NCBI RefSeq assembly: GCF_017591435.1
Contig: NC_059272.1
Span: forward strand, 6,815,550 to 6,879,549
Reading direction: 5' to 3'
Source: Portunus trituberculatus
Taxonomy: Eukaryota > Arthropoda > Malacostraca > Decapoda > Portunidae
DNA: 64,000 nt
Made by a program: the position numbers and the translations under genes
Notes under the pieces: generated by a model
What the model was told of the DNA's origin: nothing
Seen by the model: the letters and a program-made list of their open reading frames with translations, nothing else
The model's database searches: none
Shown here: piece by piece, positions 34,501 through 46,768 of the stretch
Layout: every line of letters begins with the position of its first letter
How positions within the stretch are numbered: the stretch's first letter is position 1

Positions 34501-35140
34501 TTTGCCTGCATTTATGAGTTTGGTGCATAAAACGCTAGAATACACTAAAATAACCCACTTTTGACATATTTCACTTCCTTAGACATATATTGTGTTTTGC
34601 CTGCATTTCTGAGTTTTGGTTCATAAAACGCTGGAATACATCAAAATAACCCTTTTTTGACATATTTCACTTCCTTAAACAAATAGTGTGTTTTCCCTGC
34701 AATTCTGAGTTTTGTTACATAAAACGCTGGAATACACCAAAATAACCCTTTTTCACATATTTCACTTCCTTAGACAAATAGTGTGTTTTGCCTGCAATTC
34801 TGAGTTTTGTTGCATAAAACGCTGTAATACACCAAAATAACCCATTTTTAACATATTTCAGTTCCTTAGACAAATAGTGTGTTTTCGTAGCATTTCTGTG
34901 TTTTGGTGGAAAACAGCTAAAACTGATTAAATTACACGTTTTTCTTAATTTTACTTTTGATTCTCTATACTAGCTTGTTTTCATCAATTTTATCGTTTTG
35001 AAGCAAAATAATGTAAAATGACGAATAAGCACAATTTTCAATCGAGATAGTTTTTTTTCATAAAACACCTTAAAAACACATGAATAAGACGTTTTAACAA
35101 ATATAGTGTTTTGCCTGCATTTATGAGTTTTGCATAAAAC
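31501..35140 (+). repeat. Satellite array, L subfamily, plus orientation (first block)
   Basis: This is a tandem array of higher-order units. Each has one ~230-bp long module (from CGTAGCATTTCTGTG through TTTTATCGTTTTGAAGC to the CATAAAACACC region) followed by several ~95-bp short modules (TGCATAAAACGCTGGAATAC, then AAATAACCC, ACATATTTCA and AGACAAATAGTGTGTTTT). The marker CGTAGCATTT occurs at about 31585, 32285, 32989, 33673, 34277 and 34886, giving periods of 700, 704, 684, 604 and 609. The step of ~96 is one short module. Units are very alike, implying recent homogenisation. Open frames arise because some modules are multiples of three. Confidence 0.95.
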
Positions 35141-37170
35141 TGGCCAAGGGAAAACAAAGTGTTGGAAAAAAAAAATCCTGCTGGTTGCCAGGCCCTGTTA
35201 AGAGGAAAGTAGGAGAAAGAGAAAAAACAAAAAAATCTAAAAGGAGGGTCCAGTTAACGTAAGAGGTGTCTTGACACTCCTCTTTTGAAAGAGTTTAAGT
35301 CATAGGCAGGTGGAAATACAGACACAGGTAGAGAGTTCCAGAGTTTACCTGTGTAGGGAATGAAGGAGTGAAGATACTGGTTAACTCTTGCATTAGGAAG
35401 ATGGACAGAATAGGGATGAGAAGAAGTAGAGAGTCTTGTGCAGCGAGGCCGCAGGAGGGGGGAAGGCATGCAGTTAGCAAGTTCAGAAGAGCAGACAGCA
35501 TGAAAACAGCGGTAGAAGACAGATAAAGATGCAACATTGCGGCGGTGACTTAAAGAATCAAGACAGTCAGTTAGAGGAGAAGAGTTGATAAGACGAAAAG
35601 CTTTAGATTCCACCTTGTTTAGTAAAGCTGTGTGTGGATCCCCAGACATGAGAGCCATACTCCATACACGGGCGGATAAGGCCCTGTACAGAGCAAGCAG
35701 CTGGGAGGGAGAAAAATGGACGAAGACGCCACAGGACACCTAACTTCTTGGAAGCTGATTTAGCAAGAGTAGAGATGTGAAATTTCCAGTTTAGATTTTT
35801 AGTGAAGGATAGACCGAGTGTGTTTAATGTAGAGGAGAGGGAAGTTGAGTGTTATTGAAGAAGAGAGGATAGTTGTCTGGAAGGTTATGTCGAGTAGATA
35901 GTTGTAGAAATTGAGTTTTTGAGGCATTGAACAAAACCAGGTTTTCTCTGCCCCAATCAGAAACAAGTGAAAGATCAGAAGTTAGGCGTCCTATAGCATC
36001 TCGCCTTGAGTCATTTAATTGTTGTTGGGTTGGGCGTCTGTTGAACGCTGTTGAATAATGCAAGGTGGTATCATCAGCATAGGAGTGGATAGGGCATTGA
36101 GTCAGATTTAGGAGATCATTGATGAATAATAGAAAGAGAGTGGGTGATAGGACAGAACCCTGTGGAACACCACTGTTGATAGTTTTAGGGGAAGAACAGT
36201 GACCGTCTACTACAGCAGCAATAGAACGATCGGAAAGGAAACTGGAGATGAAGGTACAGAGAGAAGGATAGAATCCGTAGGAGGGTAGTTTAGAAATTAA
36301 AGATTTGTGCCAGACTCTATCGAAGGCTTTCGATATGTCAAGGCCGACAGCAAAGGTTTCACCGAAGTCCCTAAAAGAGGATGACCAAGATTCAGTTAGG
36401 AAAGTAAGAAGATCACCAGTAGATCTGCCTTTACGGAAACCATACTGGCAATCAGAGAGAAGGTTGTGAGCTGATAGATGCCTCATTATCTTCCTATTAA
36501 GGATAGACTCAAAGGCTTTAGAAAGGCAGGAAATCAAAGCTATAGGGCGGTAGTTAGAAGGATTGGAGTGGTCACCTTTTTTAGGGACAGGTTGAATGTG
36601 AGCAAACTTCCAGCAAGAAGGATAAATAGAAGTAGAGAGACACAGATGAAAGAGTTTGACCAGGCAGTGAGCACAGTTTTTGAGAACAACAGGAGGGACT
36701 CCATCCGGACCGTAAGCCTTCCGAGAATCAAGGCCAGAAAGGGCCAGGAAAACGTCTTTATAAAGAATTTTAATTTTAGGGATGAAGTAGTCAGAGGGTG
36801 GAGGATAGGAGGAATATGCCCAGAATCATCCAAAGTTGAGTTGGTAGCAAAGGTTTGAGCGAAGAGTTCAGCTTTAGAAAAGAAGAGACAGCTGTAGAAC
36901 CATCTGGATGAATAAAGGAGGGAAAGACAAGAATAAAGTTGTTAGAGATATTATTGGCTAGATAAGAGGAGTTAGGGAAAACTTTGACATTTTCTATTGA
37001 TGAAAGAGTTTTAGTAAGTTGGAGAATAGATTTGGCATGATTGAAAAATATAGCATGAGTTTCAGCAGTTATTGGCTAGCCCTTTATCATTGACAGCACG
37101 AGAACAAGCAAGTTAAACCAAGGCTTTTAGCTTTTTAGAAAAGTATGAATGTTATAGATGAGAGACCTCT
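35141..37170 (-). mobile_element. LINE D, 5'-truncated non-LTR retrotransposon inside the satellite
   Basis: This ~2.03-kb insertion interrupts the satellite. Left flank: gcctgcatttatgagttttgcataaaac in pieces. Right flank resumes with gcctgcacaaagagtttgg then TGCATAAAAC, so ~34 bases of satellite appear on both sides, an imperfect candidate target duplication. The 3' end (low coordinate) has no poly(A). Its RT differs from families A, B and C. Confidence 0.85.
35254..37150 (-). pseudogene. LINE D reverse transcriptase, broken
   Basis: Minus-strand order: remnants of a PWFN-type linker near 37110, GPDGVPP region near 36700, NYRPIALISCLSKAFES at about 36555-36505, FGYRK-type motif as YGFRKGRSTGDLL, motif A GLDISKAFDRVWHKSL, SGVPQGSVLSP, INDLLN and the catalytic SYADDTTLHYS. 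The C-terminal domain reads MALMSGDPHTALLNKVESKA and ends with HSFIPYTGKLWNSLPVSVF and SRHLLR-stop. That WNSLP ending is typical of Jockey/CR1-like LINEs. Frameshifts are near 35760-35830 and 36540, and the endonuclease is lost to 5' truncation. Confidence 0.87.
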
Positions 37171-40100
37171 GTTATGCCTGCACAAAGAGTTTGGTGCATA
37201 AAACGCTAGAATACACTAAAATAACCCACTTTTGACATATTTCACTTTCTTAGACATATATTGTGTTTTGCCTGCATTTCTGAGTTTTGGTTCATAAAAC
37301 GCTGGAATTCAAAATCTTTTGACATATTTCACTTCCTTAAACAAATATATTCTGAGTGTTTTGCCTGCATTTCTGAGTTTTGGTTACATAAAACGCTGGA
37401 ATACACCAAAATAACCCCTTTTGACATATTTCACTTCCTTAGACAAATAGTGTGTTTTGCCTGCAATTCTGAGTTTTGTTACATAAAACGCTGGAATACA
37501 CCAAAATAACAACCTTTTGACATATTTCACTTCATTAGACAAATAGTGTGTTTTCCTGCAATTCTGAGTTTTGTTACATAAAACGCTGGAATACACCACA
37601 TAATAACCCTGCAATTCTGAGTTTTGTTACATACGCTTACACCAAAATCACTTCCTTAGACAAATAGTGTGTTTTGCCTGCAATTCTGAGTTTTGTTGCA
37701 TAAAACGCTGGAATACACCAAAATAACCCATTTTTACATATTTCAGTTCCTTAGACAAATAGTGTGTTTTCGTAGCATTTCTGTGTTTTGGTGGAAAACA
37801 GCTAAAACTGATTAAATTACACGTTTTTCTTAATTTTACTTTGGATTCTCTATACTAGCTTGTTTTCATCAATTTTATCGTTTTGAAGCAAAATAATGTA
37901 AAATGACGAATAAGCACAATTTTCAATCGAGATAGTTTTTTTTCATAAAACACCTTAAAACACATGAATAAGACGTTTTAACATATATAGTGTTTTGCCT
38001 GCATTTATGAGTTTGGTGCATAAAACGCTAGAATACACTAAAATAACCCACTTTTGACATATTTCACTTCCTTAGACATATATTGTGTTTTGCCTGCATT
38101 TCTGAGTTTTGGTTCATAAAACGCTGGAATACATCAAAATAACCCCTTTTGACATATTTCACTTCCTTAGACAAATAGTGTGTTTTCCTGCAATTCTGAG
38201 TTTTGTTACATAAAACGCTGGAATACACCAAAATAACCCTTTTTGACATATTTCACTACCTTAGACAAATAGTGTGTTTTGCCTGCAATTCTGAGTTTTG
38301 TTACATAAAACGCTGGAATACACCAAAATAACCCCTTTTTCACATATTTCACTTCCTTAGACAAATAGTGTGTTTTGCCTGCAATTCTGAGTTTTGTTGC
38401 ATAAAACGCTGGAATACACCAAAATAACCCATTTTTACATATTTCAGTTCCTTAGACAAATAGTGTGTTTTCGTAGCATTTCTGTGTTTTGGTGGAAAAC
38501 AGCTAAAACTGATTAAATTACACGTTTTTCTTAATTTTACTTTGGATTCTCTATACTAGCTTGTTTTCATCAATTTTATCGTTTTGAAGCAAAATAATGT
38601 AAAATGACGAATAAGCACAATTTTCAATCGAGATAGTTTTTTTTCATAAAACACCTTAAAACACATGAATAAGACGTTTTAACAAATATAGTGTTTTGCC
38701 TGCATTTATGAGTTTGGTGCATAAAACGCTAGAATACACTAAAATAACCCACTTTTGACATATTTCACTTCCTTAGACATATATTGTGTTTTGCCTGCAT
38801 TTCTGAGTTTTGGTTCATAAAACGCTGGAATACATCAAAATAACCCCTTTTTGACATATTTCACTTCCTTAAACAAATAGTGTGTTTTCCCTGCAATTCT
38901 GAGTTTTGTTACATAAATCGCTGGAATACACCAAAATAACCCCTTTTTGACATATTTCACTACCTTACACAAATAGTGTGTTTTGCCTGCAATTCTGAGT
39001 TTGTTACATAAAACGCTGGAATACACCAAAATAACCCCTTTTTCACATATTTCACTTCCTTAGACAAATAGTGTGTTTTGCCTGCAATTCTGAGTTTTTT
39101 TTGCATAAAACGCAAGAATACACCAAAATAACCCATTTTTTACATATTTCAGTTCCTTAGACATATAGTGTGTTTACGTAGCATTTCCGTGTTTTGGTGG
39201 AAAACAGCTAAAAATTGATTAAATTACACGTATTTCTTGATTTTACTTTGGATTCTCTATACTACCTTGTTTTCATCAATTTTATCGTTTTGAAGCAAAA
39301 TAATGTAAAATGACGAATAAGCACAATTTTCAATCGAGATAGTTTTTTTTCATAAAACACCTTAAAAACACATGAATAAGACGTTTTAACATATATAGTG
39401 TTTTGCCTGCATTTATGAGTTTGGTGCATAAAACGCTAGAATACACTAAAATAACCCACTTTTGACATATTTCACTTCCTTAGACATATATTGTGTTTTG
39501 CCTGCATTTCTGAGTTTTGGTTCATAAAACGCTGGAATACATCAAAATAACCCCTTTTTGACATATTTCACTACCTTAGACAAATAGTGTGTTTTGCCTG
39601 CAATTCTGAGTTTTGTTACATAAAACACTGGAATACACCAAAATAACCCCTTTTTCACATATTTCACTTTCTTAGACAAATAGTGTGTTTTTCCTGCAAT
39701 TCTGAGTTTTGTTACATAAAACGCTGGAATACACCAAAATAACCCATTTTTTACATATTTCAGTTCCTTAGACAAATAGTGTGTTTTGCCTGCAATTCTG
39801 AGTTTTGTTGCATAAAACGCTGGAATACACCAAAATAACCCATTTTTTACATATTTCAGTTCCTTAGACAAATAGTGTGTTTTCGTAGCATTTCTGTGTT
39901 TTGGTGGAAAACAGCTAAAAACTGATAAAATTACACGTTTTTCTTAATTTTACTTTGGATTCTCTATACTAGCTTGTTTTCATCAATTTTATCGTTTTGA
40001 AACAAAATAATGTAAAATGACGAATAAGCACAATTTTCAATCGAGATAGTTTTTTTTCATAAAACACCTTAAAACACATGAATAAGACGTTTTAATAAAT

Positions 40101-41259
40101 ATAGTGTTTTGCCTGCATTTATGAGTTTGGTGCATAAAACGCTAGAATACACTAAAATAACCCACTTTTGACATATTTCACTTCCTTAGACATATATTGT
40201 GTTTTGCCTGCATTTCTGAGTTTTGGTTCAAAAACGCTGGAATACATCAAAATAACCCCTTTTAGACATATTTCATTTCCTTAAACAAATAGTGTGTTTT
40301 CCTTCAATTCTGAGGTTTGTTACATAAAACGCTCGAATACACCAAAATAAACCTTTTTTGACATATTTCACTACCTTAGAAAAATAGTGTGTTTTGCCTG
40401 CAATTCTGAGTTTTGTTACATAAAATACTGGAATACACCAAAATAACCCCTTTTCACATATTTCACTTCCTTAGACAAATAGTGTATTTTGCCTGCAATT
40501 CTGAGTTTTGTTCCATAAAACGCTGGAATACACCAAAATAACCCATTTTTTACATATTTCAGTTCTTTAGACAAATATTGTGTTTTCCCTGTATTTCAGA
40601 GTTTTTATGCATAAAACGCTGAAATACACGAAAGTAACATATTTTTTAATTATTTCAATTCCTAAGAAAAAAAGCTTGTTTTGGTAATATTTCAGTGTTT
40701 TGGTGGAAAAAAGCTAATAAATAACTAAAATACCACGTTTTTCTTCATTTTACTTTGGGTTCTCTACACTAGCTTGTTTTCATCAATTTTATCGTTTTGA
40801 AGGAAAACAATGTAAAATGACAATTAAGCAAAATTTTCAATCGATATTTTTTTTTTAAACACCTTAAAAACATATAAATAAGATGTTTTAACAAATATAT
40901 TGTTTTACCTGCATTTATGAGTTTGGTACATAAAACGCTAGAATAAATCAAAATAACCCATTTTTTACATATTTCAGTTCAATAGACAAATAGTGTGTTT
41001 TGCCTGCAATTCTGAGTTTTGGTGCAAAGAACGCTGGAACACACCAAAATAAACCATTTTTTAAATATTTCAGTTCCTTAGACAAATAGTAAGTTTTGGA
41101 AGTATTTTTGTTTTGGTGGAAAAAAAGCTAAAACTACTAAAATACCACGTTTTTTTTTTTATTTTACTTTGGATTCTCTATACTAGCTTGTTATGATCAT
41201 TTTTATCGTTTTCAAGCAAAACAATGTAAAATGACGAATAAGCAAATTTTTTAATCGAG

Positions 41260-41358
<99 letters not shown>

Positions 41359-43286
41359 AAATAAATAAGACGTTTTAACAAATATAGTGTTTTGCCTGCA
41401 TTTCTGAGTTTGGTGCATAAAACGCTGGAATACACGCAAATAACCCATTTTTTACATATTTCAGTTACTTAAACAAATAGTTTGTGTTCCCTGCATTCCT
41501 GAGTTTTAGTGCATAAAACGCATAAATACACAAAAATAACTCATATTTGACATATATCAGTTCCTTAGGAAAATAGCATATTTTACCTGCATTTCAGAGT
41601 ATTGGTGCATAAAACAATGGAATACACCAAAATAACAAATTTTAAACATATTTCAGTTCCTTAGACAAATAATTTTTTTGGTAACATTTTTGTATTTTCG
41701 TGCAAAAAAGCTGAAAACTACTAAAATAGGTTTTGTTAATTTTACTTCGGTTTCTCTACACTACCTTTTCATCAATTTTATCGTTTTGAAGCAAACAATG
41801 TAAAATGAGGAATAAGCAAAAATTTCAATCGAGATAGTTATTTTTTCATAAAACACCTTATAAACACATAATTAAGACGTTTTAACAAATTTAGTGTTTT
41901 GTTTACATATTTGAGTTTTGGTGCATAAAACGCTAAAATACAACAAAAAAAACAAACCATTTTTGACATATATCAGATTCTTAGGTAAATAGTGTGTTTT
42001 CCCTGCATTTCTGAGTTTTGGTGCATAAAACGTTGGAATACACTAAAATAACCCTTTTTTGACATATTTAAGTTCCTTAGACAAATAGTGTGTTTTCACT
42101 GCAATTCTGATTTTTATTGCATACAACGCTGGAATGCAACAAAATAACCGATTTTCTACACATTTCAGTTCCTTATAAAAATAGTGTGTTTTGCCTGCAT
42201 TTCAGTGTTTTGGTGCATAAAACGCTGGAATACACCAAAATAACCCATTTTTAAAGATATCGGTAGCTTAGACAAATACTGTGTTTTGGTAGCATTTTTG
42301 TGTTTTGGTGGAAAAAAGATAAAAACTACTGAAATACCACGTTTTTGTTCATTTTACTTTGGATTCTCTATACTAGCTTGTTTTCGTCAATTTTATGGTT
42401 TGAAGCAAAACAATGTAAAATGACGAATAAGCAAAATTTTCAATCGAGATTGTTTTGTTTCATTAAACACCTTAAAACACATAAATAAGACGTTTTAACT
42501 AAATATTGTGTTTTGCCTGCATTTCTGAGTTCATTGCATAAGACGCTAGAATACACCAAAATAACCCATTTTTGACATATTTCAGTTCCTTAGAGAAATA
42601 GTTTGTTTTTCCTGCATTTTAAAGTTTTGGTGTATAAAACGCTGGAATACAGCAAAATAACCCATTTTTTTGTAAATATTTCAGTTCCTTCGAGAAAGAG
42701 TTTGTTTTGGTAGTATTTCTGTTTTTTAGTGGAAAAAAGCTTAAAATTACTAAATACCACATTTTTGTTCATTTTACTTTGGATTCTCTATACTAGCTTG
42801 TTTTTATCAATTTTATCGTTTTGAAGCAAAACATTGTAAACTGACGAATAAGCAAGTTTTCATAAAACACCTTAAAAACATATAAATAAGACTTTTTAAC
42901 AAATAGTGTTTTACCTGCATTTTTTAGTTTTGTACATAAAACGCTAATACACCAAAATAACCCATTTTTTTACATATTTCAGTTCCTTAGACAAATAGTT
43001 TTTTTGCCTGCATTTCTAAGTTTGGTACATAAAACGCTAGAATACACCAAAATAACCCATTTTTTTTATTATTTCAGTTCCTTAGACAAATGGTGTGTTT
43101 TGGTAGCATTTCTGTGTTTTGGTGGAAAAAAGTTAAAAACCACTAAATTACCACGTTTTTGTTAATTTTTCTTTGGATTCTTTATACTAGCTTGTTTTTT
43201 TTATCATTTTTATCGTTTTGAAGCAAATCAATGTAAAATGACGAATAAGCAAAATTTTCAATCGAGATAGTTTCTTTTCATAAAAC
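37171..43286 (+). repeat. Satellite array, L subfamily, plus orientation (second block)
   Basis: Continuation of the array after LINE D. Marker CGTAGCATTT lies at about 37771, 38472, 39177 and 39884 (periods 701, 705, 707), with units nearly identical. From about 40,560 rightward the modules become more diverged and shorter in period, and the C-rich contexts decay. Array-edge monomers diverging from a homogeneous core is a usual satellite pattern. No coding function is supported. Confidence 0.94.
41265..41354. repeat. (AT)n expanded inside a satellite unit
   Basis: About 45 AT units replace the T-run that normally follows GATAGTTT in the long module, so the expansion grew inside one satellite unit. 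Confidence 0.95.
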
Positions 43287-43328
43287 CTGCATTTTAGTTT
43301 AGTTTTATGCACCAACACTAAAATGCAG
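43287..43328. other. Hairpin at the satellite orientation switch
   Basis: CTGCATTTTAGT (43287-43298) and ACTAAAATGCAG (43317-43328) form a perfect 12-bp stem around an 18-base loop. Left of it the satellite is in plus orientation; right of it, minus. Confidence 0.85.
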
Positions 43329-46300
43329 GTAAAACACACTTTTTTCCTAAAGAACTGAAATATGTCAAAATTGAGTCATTTTGGTGTATTCCAGCGTTTT
43401 ATGCACCAAAACTCAAAAATGCACGCAAAACACATTATTTGTCTAAGGAACTGATGTATGCAAAAAATGGGTTATTTGCATGTATTCTAGCGTTTTATGC
43501 ACCAAACTCAGAAATGCAAATAAAGCACTATATTTGTTGAAACGTCTTATTTATATGTTTTAAGGTGTTTTATGAAAAAAAATAAATATCGATTGAAAAC
43601 TTCGCTTATTCGTCATTCTACATTGTTTTGTTTAAAAAACGATAAAATTGATGAAAACAAGCTGGTATAGAGAATCCAAAGTAAAATGAACAAAAACGTG
43701 GTATCATAGTAGTTTTTAGCTTTTTTCCACCAAAACACAAAAATACAACTAAAACAGACTCTTTGTCTAAGAAACTGAAATATTAAAAAAATGGGTTATT
43801 TTGGGGTATTCCAGCGTTTTATGCACCAAAACTCTGAAATGCAGGCAAAACACACTATTTGTCTAAGAAACTGAAATAAGTAAAAAAATGGGTCATTTTA
43901 GTATATTCCAGCGTTTTATGCAACAAAACTGAGAATTACAGGCAAAACACAATATTTGCCTAAGGAACTGAAATATGTCAAAAGGGGTTATTTTTTTTTT
44001 TTTTTTGTATTCCGGCGTTTTATGCACCAAAACTCAGATATGCAGGCAAAACACACTATTTGTCTAAGGAACTGAAATATGTCAAAAATGGGTTATTTTG
44101 GTGTATTCTAGCGTTTTATGCACTAAACTTAGTAATGCAGGTAAAACACTATATTTGTTAAAACGTCTTATTTATGTGTTTTAAGGTGTTTCATAAAAAA
44201 AACAATCTCGATTGAAAATTTTGCTTATTCGTCATTTTACATTGTTTTGCTTCAAAACGATAAAATTGACGAAAACAAGCTAGTACAGAGAATCAAAAGT
44301 AAAATTAACAAAAACGTGGTATTGTAGTAGATTTTATCTTTTTTCCACTAAAACGCAGAAATGCTACCAAAACACACTATTTGTCTAAGGTACTGAAATC
44401 TTTAAAAAATTGTCTTATTTTGGTGCATTTCAGCGTTTTATGCACCAAAACTCAGATTGCAGGGAAAACACATTATTTGTCTAAGAGACTGAATTATCTC
44501 AAAAAGTGGTTATATTGTTTATTTCAGCGCGTTTTATACACCAAAACTCAGAAATGCAGGCAAAACACATTATTTGTCTAAGGAACTGAAATATATAAAA
44601 AATAGGTTATTTTGGTATATTCTTGCGTTTTATGCAGCAAATTCAGAAATGCAGGCAAAACACTACAATTGTTTAAACGTCTTATTTATATATTTTTAAG
44701 GTGTTTTATGAAAAAAAAACAATATCGATTAAAAACTTTGTTTATTCGTCATTTTACATTGTTTTACTTCAAAACGATAAAATTGATGAAAACAAGCTAG
44801 TATAGAGAATCCAAAGTAAAATGAACAAAAACGTAGTAGTTTTTAGCTTTTTTTCCACCAAAACACAGAAATACTACCAAAACAAACTATTTGTCTAAGG
44901 AACTGAAATATTTAAAAAAAAATGGGTTATTTTGGTGTATTCAGCGTTTTATGCACCAAAATTCTGAAATACAGGCAAAACACACTATTTGTCCAAGGAA
45001 CAGAAATATGTAAAAAATGGATTATTTTCGTGTATTCCAGTGTTTTATGCAAAAAAAAACTCAGAAATGCAGGCAAAACACTATTTGTCTAAGGAACTGA
45101 AATATGTGAAAAATGGTTTATTTTGGTGTATTCTAGCGTTTTATGCACCAAACTCAGAAATGCAGGCAAAACACTATATTTGTTAATACGTCTTATTTAT
45201 AAGTTTTTAAGGTGTTTAATGAAAAAAATAAAAATCTCGATTGAAAATTTTGCTTATTCGTCATTTTACATTTTTTGCTTCATATCGATAAATTTGATAA
45301 AAACAAGCTTGTATAGAGAATCTAAAGTAAAATTAACAAAAAACGATGTATTTTATTAGTATTTATCTTTTTTTCTACCAAAACACAGAAAAGCTACCAA
45401 AACACACTATTTGTCTAAAGAAATGAAATATTTAAAAAATGGGTTATTATTGTGTATTCCAGCGTTTTATGCACTAAAACTCTGAAATGCAGGCACTACA
45501 AACTATTTGTCTAAGGAAAAGAAATATGTCGAAAATGGGTTATTTTGCTGTATTATAGCGTTTTGTGCACCAAAACTCAGAGATGCAGGCAAAACACTAT
45601 ATTTGTTAAATTGTCTTATTTATGCGTTTATAAGGTGTTTTAAAAAAAAAACTATCTAAATTAAATTTTTGCTTATTCCTCATTTTACACTGCTTGAAAA
45701 TGATAAAATGGATGAAAAAAAGCTAGTATAGAGAAACCGAACAAAAATTAACCAAAACGTGTTATTTTAGTAGTTTTTAGGTTTTTTGCACGACAACACA
45801 AAAATGCTACCAAAACACACTATTTTCCTAAAGAACTGAAATATGTCAAAAATTAGTTATTTTGGTGTATTCCAGCGAATTTTGCACCAAAACTTAGAAA
45901 TACCGGCAAAACACACTATTTGTCTTAAAACTGAAATATGTCAAAAATGGGTTATTTGCGTGTATTCCAGCGTTTTATGTACCAAACTCAGAAATGCAGG
46001 CAAAACACTATTTTTGTTAAAAAGTCTTATTTATGTTTTTTTTAAGGTGTTTTATGAAAAGAAACTATCTCGATTGAAAATTTTGCTTATTCGTCATTTT
46101 ACGTTGATATGCTTCAAAACGATAAAAATGATAAAAAAAAAAACAAGCTAGTATAGAGAATCCAAAGAAAAATTAACAAAAACGTGGTAATTTAGTGGTT
46201 TTTAACTTTTTTCCACCAAAACACAGAAATGCTACCAAAACACACCATTTGTCTAAGGAACTGAAATAATTAAAAAAATGGGTTATTTGGTGTATTCTAG

Positions 46301-46768
46301 CGTTTTATGTACCAAACTTAGAAATGCAGGCAAAAAAACTATTTGTCTAAGGATCTGAAATATGTAAAAAAATGGGTTATTTTGGTGTATTAGCGTTTTA
46401 TGTACAAAACTCAAAAATGCAGGTAAAACACTATTTGTTAAAAAGTCTTATTTATATGTTTTTAAGGTGTTTTATAAAAACTTGCTTATTCGTCAGTTTA
46501 CAATGTTTTGCTTCAAAACGATAAAATTGATAAAAACAAGCTAGTATAGAGAATCCAAAGTAAAATTAACAAAAATGTGGTATTTAGTAGTTTTAAGCTT
46601 TTTTCCACCAAAAAACAGAAATACTACCAAAACAAACTCTTTCATGAAGGAACTGAAATATTTACAAAAAAATGGGTTATTTTGCTGTATTCCAGCGTTT
46701 TATGCACCAAAACTTTAAAATGCAGGCAAAACAAACTATTTCTCTAAGGAACTGAAATATGTCAAAAA
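43287..46768 (-). repeat. Satellite array, L subfamily, minus orientation
   Basis: The same modules appear as the reverse complement (GTATTCCAGCGTTTTATGCA, then GCAAAACACACTATTTGTC). The L-type diagnostic text is retained: TTGCTTATTCGTCATTTTAC and AAGCTAGTATAGAGAATCC. The segment 46053-46768 is a close inverted copy of 42571-43286, including private variants. Confidence 0.92.

Noticed and set aside
39542..39871. 109-residue minus-strand frame with a ~32-residue protein repeat (SKELKYVKNGLFWCIPAFY)
   Set aside because: It is the 96-bp satellite module read through because 96 is a multiple of three. Neighbouring units break the frame and there is no sign of codon constraint.
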